From an uncultured Porphyromonas sp. (lineage in GTDB: Bacteria > Bacteroidota > Bacteroidia > Bacteroidales > Porphyromonadaceae), in assembly GCF_915070105.1 (NCBI RefSeq), contig NZ_CAJZFJ010000005.1:1-56192 (forward strand): a stretch of DNA of 56,192 nucleotides, written 5' to 3'. Below are positions 43,402 through 52,465 of the stretch, one piece after another. Numbering within the stretch: the first letter of the stretch is position 1; each line of letters starts with the position of its first letter. Both the position numbers and the translations under genes were made by a program. The notes beneath the pieces are model-generated. The model was given only the letters and a program-made list of their open reading frames with translations. It was not told the origin of the DNA and did no database searches.

Positions 43402-44025
43402 CTAGCGCTGCTCTGTCTGTAGCTCACGACTCTTATCCCCAAGGTAGCCACCATGATGGCGGAGGGAGTAGTCGTGATAGGTGAAGCCGATGCGCTGCAT
43501 CACGCTCACCACGAGCAGGTCACCCAGTACCGTCATCACTGTAGTGCTGGTGGTGGGGGTGAGCCCGAGGGGGCAGACCTCCTGAGGGTTACCTGTGGAG
43601 AGGCAGACATTGACCTCCCCAGAGAGGGGGCTATCGGGGTTACCCGTGATCAAGATGAAGGGCAGGGTGGGATACATCCTGCGGGTGAGAGCGACGAGCT
43701 CTAGCACCTCACGGGTCTTACCCGAGTTGCTGATCAGCAGCATCACATCGCTGGCGCAGACCATCCCGAGGTCGCCATGCTGCGCCTCGCTAGGGTGCAG
43801 GAAGTAGGCCGGTGTACCTGTGGAGCTGAAGGTCGTAGCGATGTTATGAGCGATCTGCCCCGCCTTACCCATACCCGAGGTGATGAGCCTACCGCCCCCT
43901 TCATGTACGCGCTCTAGGATTAGACCTATTGCTCCCTCGTAATCATTCTCATGGGGGATATTCTGTAGGGCGTAGATCTCAGCCGCTAGGATTTGCTCGA
44001 TGGTATACTCGTGGGGTGTACTCAC
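43402..44025 (-). CDS. kdsD: Arabinose-5-phosphate isomerase (KdsD/KpsF-like), SIS domain only
   Basis: 207 aa from GTG 44025. The frame is open to 44070, but the -7 box TATCTTTG at 44055-44048 lies inside that extension, so translation must start further on; the GTG giving STPHEYTIEQIL fits. Turns ribulose-5-phosphate into arabinose-5-phosphate, the first step to Kdo for lipid A core. SIS motifs: RLITSGMGKAGQIAHNIATTFSSTG, FLHPSEAQHGDLG, LLISNSGKTREV and LTPTTSTTVMTVLGD. The two C-terminal CBS domains of E. coli KdsD are absent, as in single-domain enzymes known from Bacteroides. Confidence 0.88.
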   Translation of the reverse strand: MSTPHEYTIEQILAAEIYALQNIPHENDYEGAIGLILERVHEGGGRLITSGMGKAGQIAHNIATTFSSTGTPAYFLHPSEAQHGDLGMVCASDVMLLISNSGKTREVLELVALTRRMYPTLPFILITGNPDSPLSGEVNVCLSTGNPQEVCPLGLTPTTSTTVMTVLGDLLVVSVMQRIGFTYHDYSLRHHGGYLGDKSRELQTEQR

Positions 44026-44047
44026 TGCTTCATTCTTATCTCGCCTG

Positions 44048-44055
44048 CAAAGATA
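44048..44055 (-). promoter_or_regulatory. -7 box (TATCTTTG) of kdsD
   Basis: Exact TAnnTTTG on the minus strand, 23 nt before GTG 44025. It decides the start codon of the isomerase. Confidence 0.6.
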
Positions 44056-44167
44056 AGTCTTTCTATCCATTCCACATACGACCTTTACCTCGGCAAGGGT
44101 ACACTAGGAACATAGTCGTCGGGGAGGTGGGGAGGATGACGAGGGGGCAAATCAGCATTAGTAGGTA

Positions 44168-44198
44168 TTGTCGTGCATAGAGAGATGGTATAGCTTTG
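44168..44198 (+). promoter_or_regulatory. Promoter of the methyltransferase gene (-33 TTG, -7 TAGCTTTG)
   Basis: TTG at 44168-44170, 20-nt spacer, TAGCTTTG at 44191-44198, 41 nt before the ATG. Good spacing. Confidence 0.65.
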
Positions 44199-44239
44199 TG
44201 ATACAGAATATATCACCAAGATAGACAGACGACCAACGT

Positions 44240-45067
44240 ATGGAACAGATCAACATCGAGGGACTAGGCGCCGTCCAGGAGACCCTCATCATCCCTCTGG
44301 CGATGCGTGCCCTTGACCTAAAAAGCAAGAAACCCATCCTAGGAGACAAATACGCAGCAGAGCTCTATGAGCGGGTAGCCTACGACAAGGAGAAATTCGC
44401 CCCGAAGAAGACCCCGAGCTACTACGGATGCCTCCAGCGTGCTCGCTACCTCGACGAGGAACTCATCCGCTATGCCCGACAGCTCCATGCCTCGGGCATA
44501 CCCTTTGTGACCGTAAACGCAGGCTGTGGGCTCGATACCCGAGGCGAGCGTATCGCTGAACGCACCTACGGGGCGGTTCACTTCGACATGGACTTCCCCA
44601 ACGTCATACAGCTCCGTCGTACGCTGCTCGGCGAGCGTGAGACCTTCATCGAGGGCAACCTCCTCGAAGAGGCTTGGATCGAAGCCCTCAAGGCCAAGAT
44701 CACCCCCGACACCCACGTCTTGATCGCCATAGAGGGGGTATTTGCCTACCTTAGCAGGGAGGAGATCCAGCGTGCATTACGACTTATACACACGGCCTTC
44801 GCTGGGCGGTGTGTCGTAGTCTTCGATGCCCTAAGTAGCTTCTGGGCGAAGCGGTCACGACAGCACGACACCCTACGGCACATGGAGGCGAGCTTCACAG
44901 GGGGCATAGACTCCGAGGAGGACATCCTCGGCCTACTGCCCGAGGCTCACTTCGAGCGCAAGATACCCATCGTCGATCTCATGGCACAGGTCTGGTGGGT
45001 AGCACACCTCATGAAGCTCACCCGCAAGATGCGCAATAACGTCCAGATCTTCACCTTCACCCTCTAG
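44240..45067 (+). CDS. LCMT/TcmP-family SAM-dependent methyltransferase
   Basis: 275 aa, cytoplasmic. Family of leucine carboxyl methyltransferases and polyketide O-methyltransferases such as TcmP. Seen: an N-terminal helix block (ETLIIPLAMRALDLKSKKPILGDKYA), the region before the SAM site (RARYLDEELIRYAR), the SAM loop VTVNAGCGLDTRGERI (~90-105), an acidic strand end HFDMDFPN and the family-typical IAIEGVFAYLSREEIQRAL (~158-177). Natural substrate not known for most bacterial members. Single gene between its own promoter and a shared terminator. Confidence 0.85.
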   Translation: MEQINIEGLGAVQETLIIPLAMRALDLKSKKPILGDKYAAELYERVAYDKEKFAPKKTPSYYGCLQRARYLDEELIRYARQLHASGIPFVTVNAGCGLDTRGERIAERTYGAVHFDMDFPNVIQLRRTLLGERETFIEGNLLEEAWIEALKAKITPDTHVLIAIEGVFAYLSREEIQRALRLIHTAFAGRCVVVFDALSSFWAKRSRQHDTLRHMEASFTGGIDSEEDILGLLPEAHFERKIPIVDLMAQVWWVAHLMKLTRKMRNNVQIFTFTL

Positions 45068-45081
45068 TCCCCCCACCAAGC

Positions 45082-45150
45082 GAAAGCCCTGCCCCCTCCC
45101 CTACCCAATCTCTATAATAGAGCTGGGTGAGGGGAAGGGGCAGGGCTTTC
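45082..45150. terminator. Bidirectional terminator between methyltransferase gene and hemH
   Basis: Long G/C-rich stem GAAAGCCCTGCCCC / GGGGCAGGGCTTTC extended inward by TCCCC / GGGG and CCCA / TGGG pairings, followed on the plus strand by TATTACC. Between convergent genes. Confidence 0.75.
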
Positions 45151-45194
45151 TATTACCCTATATATGGGATGGGGGCGGGAAGGAAAAGGTGGGG

Positions 45195-46319
45195 CTAATG
45201 CTCGTACTTGTACTTACGCTTGTTCTCCTCGCTAAGGAGGGCAGAGGGGTCAGCCATCGTACGCTCAATGAGTTCGCCGAGCACACGGACGAAGGCGGGG
45301 GAGCTATTGAGACAAGGGACATAGGTGAAGCTCTTGCCTCCGCAGTGTAGATACTCGCTACGGTAGTAGCTATCGATCTCCTGAATGGTCTCTAGGCAGT
45401 CACAGACGAAGCCCGGGCAGACCACCACGATACGCTCTGCTCCCTCATGCGCTAGACGCTGGATACGCTCACTCATATAGGGGCGCATCCACTCATGCCG
45501 TCCTAGGCGGGACTGATAGACCAGCTCGACCTGCCCGTCCTCTAGCCCTAGGTCTTGCTGGAGCTGGGCACGGGTCTCCTCGCACTGCAGGCGGTAGCAG
45601 TCCTCCTCGGCATGTCGCTCATGCCAGCCCCTGCGATGAGCACAGTGGTCGGTGTGTCCGTTGTGCTGCCGGCACTCCTTAGGGATATGGGAGAGGGGGA
45701 TACCATGCATCGATACGATGAGGCGATCAAAGGGCTCCGAGAGATAGGGACGGACCTGCTCCGAGAGCACCTGCCGATAGCTCTCATCTCGATAGAAGGG
45801 AGGGAGTAGGCGGAAGCGCAGTGATAGCCCCAGCCGACGAGCCTCCTCCAGCGCATAGGCGACTGCGGTCTCGTAGCTACTGCGGGCATAGTGGGGATAG
45901 AGTGGAGCGATGAGCACCTCCTCCACAGAGCTCAGCGAAGCCAGCGCCGATAGTGCACTCGCCGTACTGGGCTCAGCATAGCGCATCCCATAGGCGACAG
46001 GACACCGACAGAGCTCACTGAGCTCACGGGCAATAGCCTCGGTATGGGTAATCAAGGGGAAGGCCTGCCGCTCCTCATCCCAGATCGTGCGGTAGTTAGC
46101 AGCCGACTTCGGAGCTCGCCTCGGGACGATGATACGATGCACGAGAGGGTGGCGCACCCAGTAGGGTAGCCCGATGATACGCCGATCCATGAGGAACTGC
46201 AGCAGATAGCTATGCACATCGGCTACTGCAGGGGAGGCTGGGGAGCCAAGGTTCAGAAGGAGGATAGCCTGCTTAGAGGCTTGCTCTGCCCCGAAGAGCG
46301 AGGAGGTGGGACTACTCAT
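45195..46319 (-). CDS. hemH: Ferrochelatase
   Basis: 374 aa. Inserts Fe2+ into protoporphyrin IX (last haem step). N-terminal ILLLNLGSPASPAVADVHSYLLQFLMD (in parts: LLNLGSP, VHSYL, FLMDRRII), catalytic His in IVSMHGIPLSHIPKEC (~205), an internal Cys/His-rich stretch (CRQHNGHTDHCAHRRGWHERH) and the C-terminal CPGFVCDCLETIQEID with the conserved Glu pair. Slightly long for the family because of the His/Cys-rich loop. Follows hflX 36 nt later on the minus strand. Porphyromonas are haem scavengers, so keeping ferrochelatase suggests that imported porphyrin can be metallated. Confidence 0.94.
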   Translation of the reverse strand: MSSPTSSLFGAEQASKQAILLLNLGSPASPAVADVHSYLLQFLMDRRIIGLPYWVRHPLVHRIIVPRRAPKSAANYRTIWDEERQAFPLITHTEAIARELSELCRCPVAYGMRYAEPSTASALSALASLSSVEEVLIAPLYPHYARSSYETAVAYALEEARRLGLSLRFRLLPPFYRDESYRQVLSEQVRPYLSEPFDRLIVSMHGIPLSHIPKECRQHNGHTDHCAHRRGWHERHAEEDCYRLQCEETRAQLQQDLGLEDGQVELVYQSRLGRHEWMRPYMSERIQRLAHEGAERIVVVCPGFVCDCLETIQEIDSYYRSEYLHCGGKSFTYVPCLNSSPAFVRVLGELIERTMADPSALLSEENKRKYKYEH

Positions 46320-46355
46320 CTCGTCGGGGCGAAGAGAAAAGGCCCTCCTTGGGGT

Positions 46356-47588
46356 CTATTCATCGTCATTCGTCTCTAGGGTATAGTCTTGGAATAGGAA
46401 ATCATTATAGGGGAAGCGCTGTACGTGTATCTCCCGCACACGATCATAGAGGAGCTGCTTGAGCTCCTCGATACCTGCGCCTGTACGAGCAGAGATGAAG
46501 CAGCAGCCCTCCTCGCCTAGTCGTGCCATCCAGCTCGCCTCGAGTTCCTCACGAGAGAGGTTACGTCGGCTACGCTCGGAGAGGTCGTCAGCCTCCTTGG
46601 CCTCGTAGGTGAAGGCGTCGATCTTGTTGAAGACGAGGATCACGGGACGCTCATCCCCTGCGGTGATCTCACGCAGGGTCGAGGAGACGACCTCGATGTG
46701 CTCCTCGAAGTTGGGGTGCGCTAGATCCACCACGTGTAGGAGCAGGTCGGCCTCACGCACCTCGTCGAGGGTGCTCTTGAAGGACTCGATGAGCTCCGTC
46801 GGGAGCTTGCGGATGAAGCCCACGGTGTCGGAGAGCAGGAAGGGGAGGTTATGGATAATGACCTTGCGTACGGTGGTGTCGAGCGTGGCGAAGAGCTTGT
46901 TTTCGGCGAAGACATCACTCTTGCTCAGGACGTTCATCAGCGTGGACTTCCCGACGTTCGTATAGCCGACGAGGGCGACACGTACGAGCTTGCCTCTATT
47001 CTTGCGTTGCATGGCCATCTGTCGGTCGATGCCCTTGAGCTCCTCCTTGAGGTGGGCGATACGATCCTGTATGAGACGCTTGTCGGTCTCTAGCTGGGTT
47101 TCCCCTGGGCCACGCATCCCTACCCCACCTCGCTGACGCTCTAGGTGCGTCCATAGGCGGGTCAGACGGGGGAGCATGTAGCGGTACTGCGCCAGCTCGA
47201 CCTGCGTCTTGGCGTAGGCAGTCTGTGCTCGGGAGGCAAAGATATCGAGGATGAGGCTCGTGCGGTCGAGGATCTTGACCTTGAGGGTAGCCTCGATGTT
47301 GCGTAGCTGCTTCGGGCTCAGCTCGTCGTCGAAGATGACGAGCCCAATCTCATTCTCCTCCACATACTGACGTATCTCCTCGAGCTTGCCCTTGCCGACG
47401 AAGGTCACAGGGTGTGCCTGCTCCAGACGCTGGACAAAGCGCACGACGGGGCTAACCCCTGCCGTACGGGATAGGAAGTCCAGCTCATCTAGGTACTCCT
47501 GAGCCTGCTCCTCGGACTGACTGCGGGTGATCAGTCCCACCAAGACCGCTTGATCGCTCTTGGTATCGGTGATAATAAACTCTCTCAT
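46356..47588 (-). CDS. hflX: Ribosome-associated GTPase HflX
   Basis: 410 aa. GTPase that splits stalled or stressed 70S ribosomes. N-terminal HflX domain (FVGKGKLEEIRQYVEENEIGLVIFDDELSP in parts: FVGKGKLEE, IFDDELSPKQLRN), the hinge with GVGMRGPGETQLETDK (~153-168), G1 GYTNVGKSTLM (~207-217), a G2/G3 region FATLDTTVRK and SDTVGFIRKLP, G4 FNKID and G5 SARTGAG. Normal length. Preceded by the -7 box at 47599; first of two genes with hemH. Confidence 0.96.
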   Translation of the reverse strand: MREFIITDTKSDQAVLVGLITRSQSEEQAQEYLDELDFLSRTAGVSPVVRFVQRLEQAHPVTFVGKGKLEEIRQYVEENEIGLVIFDDELSPKQLRNIEATLKVKILDRTSLILDIFASRAQTAYAKTQVELAQYRYMLPRLTRLWTHLERQRGGVGMRGPGETQLETDKRLIQDRIAHLKEELKGIDRQMAMQRKNRGKLVRVALVGYTNVGKSTLMNVLSKSDVFAENKLFATLDTTVRKVIIHNLPFLLSDTVGFIRKLPTELIESFKSTLDEVREADLLLHVVDLAHPNFEEHIEVVSSTLREITAGDERPVILVFNKIDAFTYEAKEADDLSERSRRNLSREELEASWMARLGEEGCCFISARTGAGIEELKQLLYDRVREIHVQRFPYNDFLFQDYTLETNDDE

Positions 47589-47598
47589 ATTACACGAG

Positions 47599-47606
47599 CA
47601 AAGGTA
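47599..47606 (-). promoter_or_regulatory. -7 box (TACCTTTG) of hflX-hemH
   Basis: Exact TAnnTTTG match on the minus strand, 10 nt before the hflX ATG, implying a near-leaderless transcript. Confidence 0.5.
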
Positions 47607-47690
47607 CTACAATGTCCGTAATGCACCCTGTGCCCTAAGCTCTAGTCCCTCGGCTAAGCCCCCCGAGAGGGAGCACCCTCTGAGAGACAA

Positions 47691-47731
47691 GGAAGGCTAC
47701 ACCGCAGGACATGCTTGCGATGTAGCCTTCC
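47691..47731 (-). terminator. Terminator of dnaE-trxA
   Basis: 11-bp stem GGAAGGCTACA / TGTAGCCTTCC plus inner CCGCA / TGCG pairing, 21 nt after the trxA stop on the minus strand; weak T-run. Confidence 0.6.
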
Positions 47732-47752
47732 GCCTAAGCCTGAGGCTAGGAC

Positions 47753-48067
47753 CTAGAGGAGACCTTCGATAGCCTTCTTCAGGACATCCTTGCTCTGAGC
47801 GCCGACGAGCTTAGAGACGACCTCACCATTCTTGATGAAGAGGATGGTGGGGATGTTACGCACGTTGAAGCGTCCAGGTAGGTCGCTGTCCTGATCCACG
47901 TCGCACTTGCCGATGACGACACGGCCGTCATACTCGTGGGCGAGCTCCTCGATGATAGGGGCTACCATCTGGCAGGGGCCACACCATGTAGCGCCGAAGT
48001 CTACGACGACGGGCTTGCTGTCTGCGATGAGAGTCTCGAAGTTCTGGCTATTAATTTCTAGTGCCAT
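47753..48067 (-). CDS. trxA: Thioredoxin
   Basis: 104 aa. Cytoplasmic dithiol reductant. Active site C29-GP-C32 in DFGATWCGPCQM, cis-Pro region RNIPTILFIKNGEVV, and the standard TrxA end KKAIEGLL. No signal peptide. It starts 45 nt after dnaE on the same strand, so it is probably read from the dnaE transcript. Confidence 0.96.
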   Translation of the reverse strand: MALEINSQNFETLIADSKPVVVDFGATWCGPCQMVAPIIEELAHEYDGRVVIGKCDVDQDSDLPGRFNVRNIPTILFIKNGEVVSKLVGAQSKDVLKKAIEGLL

Positions 48068-48112
48068 GATAATTCCTTTCGTTACTTAATTCGTTACTTA
48101 ATATTGATATTG

Positions 48113-51100
48113 TTACTCGTTCACGCTCATTTCTATCCCGTGGTGACGGCAGAAGTCTAGGAGAGCTGTCGTCGGGGCGATGAGATTGCGGTCATAGCTC
48201 AGCCGTACATCATTACGCCCTGTACCATCGGTGATACGTATAGATAACATAGCATAGCCCTTATTGTTCTCACCGTCTCGGTCGGTGAGTGTAGGAGCGA
48301 GTAGCTGGCTCAGTTCGGTGATGACCTCTGGCTCGATCGTGCGCACATCTATCTCTAGGCTGACGCTACGGATCAGCTCTGACGCTGCAGTCGAGAGCAG
48401 ATCTACACGATGGATCTTGAGCTCCAGCTCATCCCCATAGCGACGCTTCTGCACCACCCCGGAGAGCAGGACAGAGTATCCGACTCTGCAGTACTTGGCG
48501 AAGTTGGTATAGCTCTCGGAGAAGAAGGCAATATCCGTCGCCCCGACGAGGTCCTCTACCGTGATACGGGCATAGGGATCACCACGCTTGGTCGTACCCT
48601 CATAGACCTTGGTGATCAGCCCACCGAAGGACACCTGCCGTCCCTCTCCTATAGCCGCTAGGTCACCTAGCTCCGCTGTGGTATGGGAGCAGTAGCACTC
48701 CAGCAGGACTCGATGGGGATCGAGGGGATGCCCCGAGAGGTAGATGCCGATGAGGTCACGCTCACGGTTGAGCCGCTCGATGCTAGACATCTCCGGGTAG
48801 GTCGAGGGGGGTGTAGGCCGTGGGATCTGTAGGGCCTCCTCGTCACCGCCGAAGAGTGAGGCTTCGTTGAGCCCCTGCTCACTCATCACCATCTGCCCGT
48901 AGCGGATCAGTGCCACGAGGAAGGTATCATCCCCGCTATCCATCGGTGCGGAATAGAGCTCTCGAGGGAAGCCAAAGCTGTCGAAGGCACCCGAGAGGAT
49001 CAGGCTCTCCAGCGTACGCTTATTGGCGACCGAGGAGGGGATGCGCTCGAAGAAGTCATAGACCGACTGATACGCTCCACGCTCCTCACGATCGCTGACG
49101 ATCAGGTCTACGGCAGAGCTCGAGACTCCCTTGATGGCATTCAGACCAAAGCGGATACTGCCCTCACTATTGACGGAGAACTTGTAGCCCGACTCATTGA
49201 CATCAGGGCCGAGGACAGCGATGTTCATCGCTCGGCACTCATCCATGAGCTTGACGAGCTCGGTGATATTGCTGAGGTTACGGCTCAGGGCTCCTGCCAT
49301 GTACTCGGCAGGATAGTTAGCCTTGAGGTAAGCCGTCTGGTAGGCGACCCAGCTGTAGCAGGTAGCATGGCTCTTGTTGAAGGCATAGCTGGCGAACTTC
49401 GCCCAGTCACTCCAGATCTTCTCCAGTGTGTCCTTCGCATAGCCGTTCTTAGCTCCCCCAGCGAGGAACTTGACCTTGAGGGCCTCCATCTTCTCCTTGA
49501 GCTTCTTCCCCATCGCCTTACGGAGCTCGTCCGACTGTCCACGGGTGAAGTCGGCGATCTCACGGGAGAGGAGCATCACCTGCTCCTGATAGACGGTGAT
49601 CCCATAGGTATCCTGGAGGTAACGCTCCATGCAGGGCAGGTCATAGGTGATCTCCTTGCGTCCGTGCTTACGATCGATGAAGTCGGGGATGTAGTCCATA
49701 GGCCCGGGACGGTAGAGGGCATTCATCGCGATCAGATCCTCAAAGGTCGTGGGCTGGAGCTCACGGAGGTACTTCTGCATCCCTGCCGACTCGAACTGGA
49801 AGGTACCCACCGTCCGTCCCGCCTGATAGAGCTCATAGGTCTTCGTGTCGGTCAGCGAGATCTTGTCAATATCGATCTCCAGCCCGTGACGCTTCTTGAT
49901 ATTGGCCAGAGCCTCCTTGATCACCGAGAGGGTCTTGAGTCCGAGGAAGTCCATCTTGATCAGCCCCGTGGACTCGATCACCGAGCCCTCATACTGGGTC
50001 ACCAGTAGGCTCTCCCCCGTGGCCTTGTCCTCTGCGGTGCTGAGGGGTACGACATCGCTGATATCCATCTTACCGATGATAATTCCGCAGGCGTGTACAC
50101 CCGTGCTACGGATGTTCCCCTCGAGCATCTGAGCGTACTTCAGCGTGTCATGCAGGAGCGGGTCAGGGCTGAGAGAGGCCTGCTTCAGCTCGGGGACATG
50201 GTCTATGGCCGCCTTGATGGAGATGGTCTTGACATCAGGGATCTTATCGGGGATGAGCTTGGTGAGGCGGTCGCTCTCCGATAGGGGGAGACGCTGCACA
50301 CGTGCCACATCCTTGATCGCACTCTTGGCGGCCATCGTGCCATAGGTGACGATATGCGCCACACGCTCGTAGCCGTACTTCTCCGTGACCCAGCGCAGCA
50401 CATCGGCACGACCATCGTCGTCGAAGTCTACGTCTATATCGGGCATAGAGATACGGTCGGGGTTGAGGAAACGCTCGAAGAGCAGGTCGTAGCGTATCGG
50501 GTCAATATCCGTGATATTGAGGCAGTAGGCGACTGCTGAGCCTGCCGCCGAGCCACGTCCCGGACCTACGAAGACCCCCATAGAGCGAGCGGCGGCGATG
50601 AAGTCCTGCACGATGAGGAAGTAGCCAGGGAACCCCATATTCGCAATCGTCGAGAGCTCGAAGTCTATACGCTCCCGTACGGCATCGGTCAGTCCCTCCT
50701 CGCCGTACTTGCGCCGAGCCCCCTCGTAGGTGAGGTGACGGAGATAATCGTCGGCCGAGGCGAACTCCTCGGGGATCGGGAAGTCGGGCATCAGAGGGCC
50801 GTGGTCGATGCTGTAGTGCTCGACCTTGGCGCAGATCTCCTCGGTCGCAGCCAGAGCCTCGGGGACATCGGCGAAGAGCTCATTCATCTCCGCCGTGGTC
50901 TTCATCCACTCCTGCTTGCTGTAGCGCATACGGGCAGGGTCATTGAGATCCTTGCCCGTACTCAGGCAGATCAGTCGGTCATGCGCCTCAGCATCCTCCT
51001 CATTGAGGAAGTGAATATCATTGGTAGCGATGACCTTCACCCCGTGCTTGCGTCCCAGCTCTAGGAGGATGGCATTGACCTGCTGTTGCTTCTCGTAGGT

Positions 51101-51829
51101 CTCTTGGTTGCCTAGGGGATTGTCGGTCTTATGGCGCTGGAGCTCGAGGTAGAAGTCCTCCCCGAAGATCCCCTTGAACCACTCGATGCTCCGCTCTGCC
51201 TCATCGATATTGCCGTACATGATATGCTGTGGGATCTCGCCCCCGAGGCAGGCGGAGGAGGCGATGATCCCCTCGTGGTACTGCTCCAGCAGTTCCTTAT
51301 CTATACGGGGGCGATAGTAGTAGCCGTCTATCCAGGCACGGGAGACCATCTTGATGAGGTTCTTGTAGCCCGTGAGGTTCTTGGCCAGCAGGACGAGGTG
51401 CCAGCCACTATTATCTATGGACTGGGTGGGACGATAGGGGTTGGGGACGTTGGCCTCCTTGCTGAAGCGTGAGCGGCGAGCGCAGTAGACCTCACAGCCG
51501 AGGATCGGCTTGAAGAGGGGCTTGGCCTCTGCCTCCACCAGCTGGCTACGTAGCTCCGTGAGCCGTGCCTCCTCCTCCGCACTGCGAGCCTGCTGAGCCT
51601 CTAGGCTCTGGATCTCCTTCTTCAGCGCCTTGCGCTCGGAGATGAGGGGGGCATTCTTCTTCTCGACGTAGTCGTAGAACTCCTTGATGCCAAACATCGC
51701 ACCATGGTCCGTCAGGGCGATACCACTCATCCCATCCTGGATCGCCTTATCGACGAGCCCCTTGACCGAGGCCTGTCCATCTAGGAGAGAGAACTGAGAG
51801 TGCACGTGGAGGTGTACGAAGCGCTGCAT
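48113..51829 (-). CDS. dnaE: DNA polymerase III alpha subunit
   Basis: 1238 aa from ATG 51829 (MQRFVHLHVHSQFSLLDGQ); a TTG four codons upstream is rejected. Replicative polymerase. The PHP domain is at the N-terminus (HLHVHSQFSLLDG, ALTDHGAMFGI); a charged helical insert (~60-95, Lys/Glu/Ala-rich) interrupts it. The Pol3 catalytic core has VGPGRGSAAGSAVAYCL and the Asp pair in MPDIDVDFDDD (~470), then the fingers, the helix-hairpin-helix (FGLNAIKGVSS) and a C-terminal OB domain (VSFGGLITKVYEGTTKRGDPYARITVED). Full length for the Bacteroidota DnaE1 type. Confidence 0.97.
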   Translation of the reverse strand: MQRFVHLHVHSQFSLLDGQASVKGLVDKAIQDGMSGIALTDHGAMFGIKEFYDYVEKKNAPLISERKALKKEIQSLEAQQARSAEEEARLTELRSQLVEAEAKPLFKPILGCEVYCARRSRFSKEANVPNPYRPTQSIDNSGWHLVLLAKNLTGYKNLIKMVSRAWIDGYYYRPRIDKELLEQYHEGIIASSACLGGEIPQHIMYGNIDEAERSIEWFKGIFGEDFYLELQRHKTDNPLGNQETYEKQQQVNAILLELGRKHGVKVIATNDIHFLNEEDAEAHDRLICLSTGKDLNDPARMRYSKQEWMKTTAEMNELFADVPEALAATEEICAKVEHYSIDHGPLMPDFPIPEEFASADDYLRHLTYEGARRKYGEEGLTDAVRERIDFELSTIANMGFPGYFLIVQDFIAAARSMGVFVGPGRGSAAGSAVAYCLNITDIDPIRYDLLFERFLNPDRISMPDIDVDFDDDGRADVLRWVTEKYGYERVAHIVTYGTMAAKSAIKDVARVQRLPLSESDRLTKLIPDKIPDVKTISIKAAIDHVPELKQASLSPDPLLHDTLKYAQMLEGNIRSTGVHACGIIIGKMDISDVVPLSTAEDKATGESLLVTQYEGSVIESTGLIKMDFLGLKTLSVIKEALANIKKRHGLEIDIDKISLTDTKTYELYQAGRTVGTFQFESAGMQKYLRELQPTTFEDLIAMNALYRPGPMDYIPDFIDRKHGRKEITYDLPCMERYLQDTYGITVYQEQVMLLSREIADFTRGQSDELRKAMGKKLKEKMEALKVKFLAGGAKNGYAKDTLEKIWSDWAKFASYAFNKSHATCYSWVAYQTAYLKANYPAEYMAGALSRNLSNITELVKLMDECRAMNIAVLGPDVNESGYKFSVNSEGSIRFGLNAIKGVSSSAVDLIVSDREERGAYQSVYDFFERIPSSVANKRTLESLILSGAFDSFGFPRELYSAPMDSGDDTFLVALIRYGQMVMSEQGLNEASLFGGDEEALQIPRPTPPSTYPEMSSIERLNRERDLIGIYLSGHPLDPHRVLLECYCSHTTAELGDLAAIGEGRQVSFGGLITKVYEGTTKRGDPYARITVEDLVGATDIAFFSESYTNFAKYCRVGYSVLLSGVVQKRRYGDELELKIHRVDLLSTAASELIRSVSLEIDVRTIEPEVITELSQLLAPTLTDRDGENNKGYAMLSIRITDGTGRNDVRLSYDRNLIAPTTALLDFCRHHGIEMSVNE

Positions 51830-51911
51830 ATAGCTTACCAAATAGACATTTCATTGATTTACAGAGGTAGGGAGGCATTTCTCACACCTCCCCTCCCCCA
51901 TTGGTGACGTA

Positions 51912-51919
51912 CAAAGTTA
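51912..51919 (-). promoter_or_regulatory. -7 box (TAACTTTG) of dnaE
   Basis: Exact TAnnTTTG on the minus strand 83 nt before the dnaE ATG. Confidence 0.5.
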
Positions 51920-51973
51920 CCCTAAATCCCGCTTATCTCCTTCCCCTCTGCCCGACCTCCCTCTACTCTCGGG

Positions 51974-52321
51974 GATGAGGGATGAAAGCACTAGAGACCG
52001 AGGGCAAAGTAGTCAAGGAGCACACCCACAAGGCATAAAGACCCGTACCCGAGGCGTAGGTATACCCTACATACACGGCCCTACCTAGGGGGGTATTGTG
52101 TACACGCGTGTACACACTAGTATACCCACGTGTACACTACTGTATACACGCGTGTACACTCTCCCGCTCTAAGTATGTCCTCTCTAGCGCCCTCATAGGT
52201 ACGTCCATCCCCCAGCTAATGTGCTGGGAATGGAGCTTATGCCGAGGCATCACTCTGGGACACGCAGTACACCCTACCCCCAAGAGCCTAGGAGAGGAGC
52301 ATACGCATGGAGCGCAAGCCT
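51974..52321 (+). mobile_element. Family 1 MITE-like element, copy F
   Basis: Core 52098-52159, same 62-bp length and 22-bp period, middle unit with the CCCACGTG asymmetry. CGCTCTAAGTATGTCCTCT follows, as in copy C. The left arm keeps GATGAAAGCACTAGAGACCGAGGGCAAAGTAGTCAAGG, recognisably the copy B start without the GGGCTGAC tip; the right end is worn. Edges inferred from copies A and B. Confidence 0.65.
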
Positions 52322-52370
52322 CACCCCTGACTACTTCTTCTCCTACGCATCAGCTCAATTGAAAAAAAAA

Positions 52371-52378
52371 TAACTTTG
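52371..52378 (+). promoter_or_regulatory. -7 box (TAACTTTG) of the GLPGLI gene
   Basis: Exact TAnnTTTG match after a run of nine A. It overlaps the first codons of the longest open frame (52376), which shows that the true start is downstream at 52466. Confidence 0.6.
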
Positions 52379-52465
52379 TGCGAGATTAGGGAGATCAGTA
52401 TATCTACTGGTCTCTCTAGGGATAGCTGGATCGAGCAAACAATACATATCTTAATCGGAAAGACA

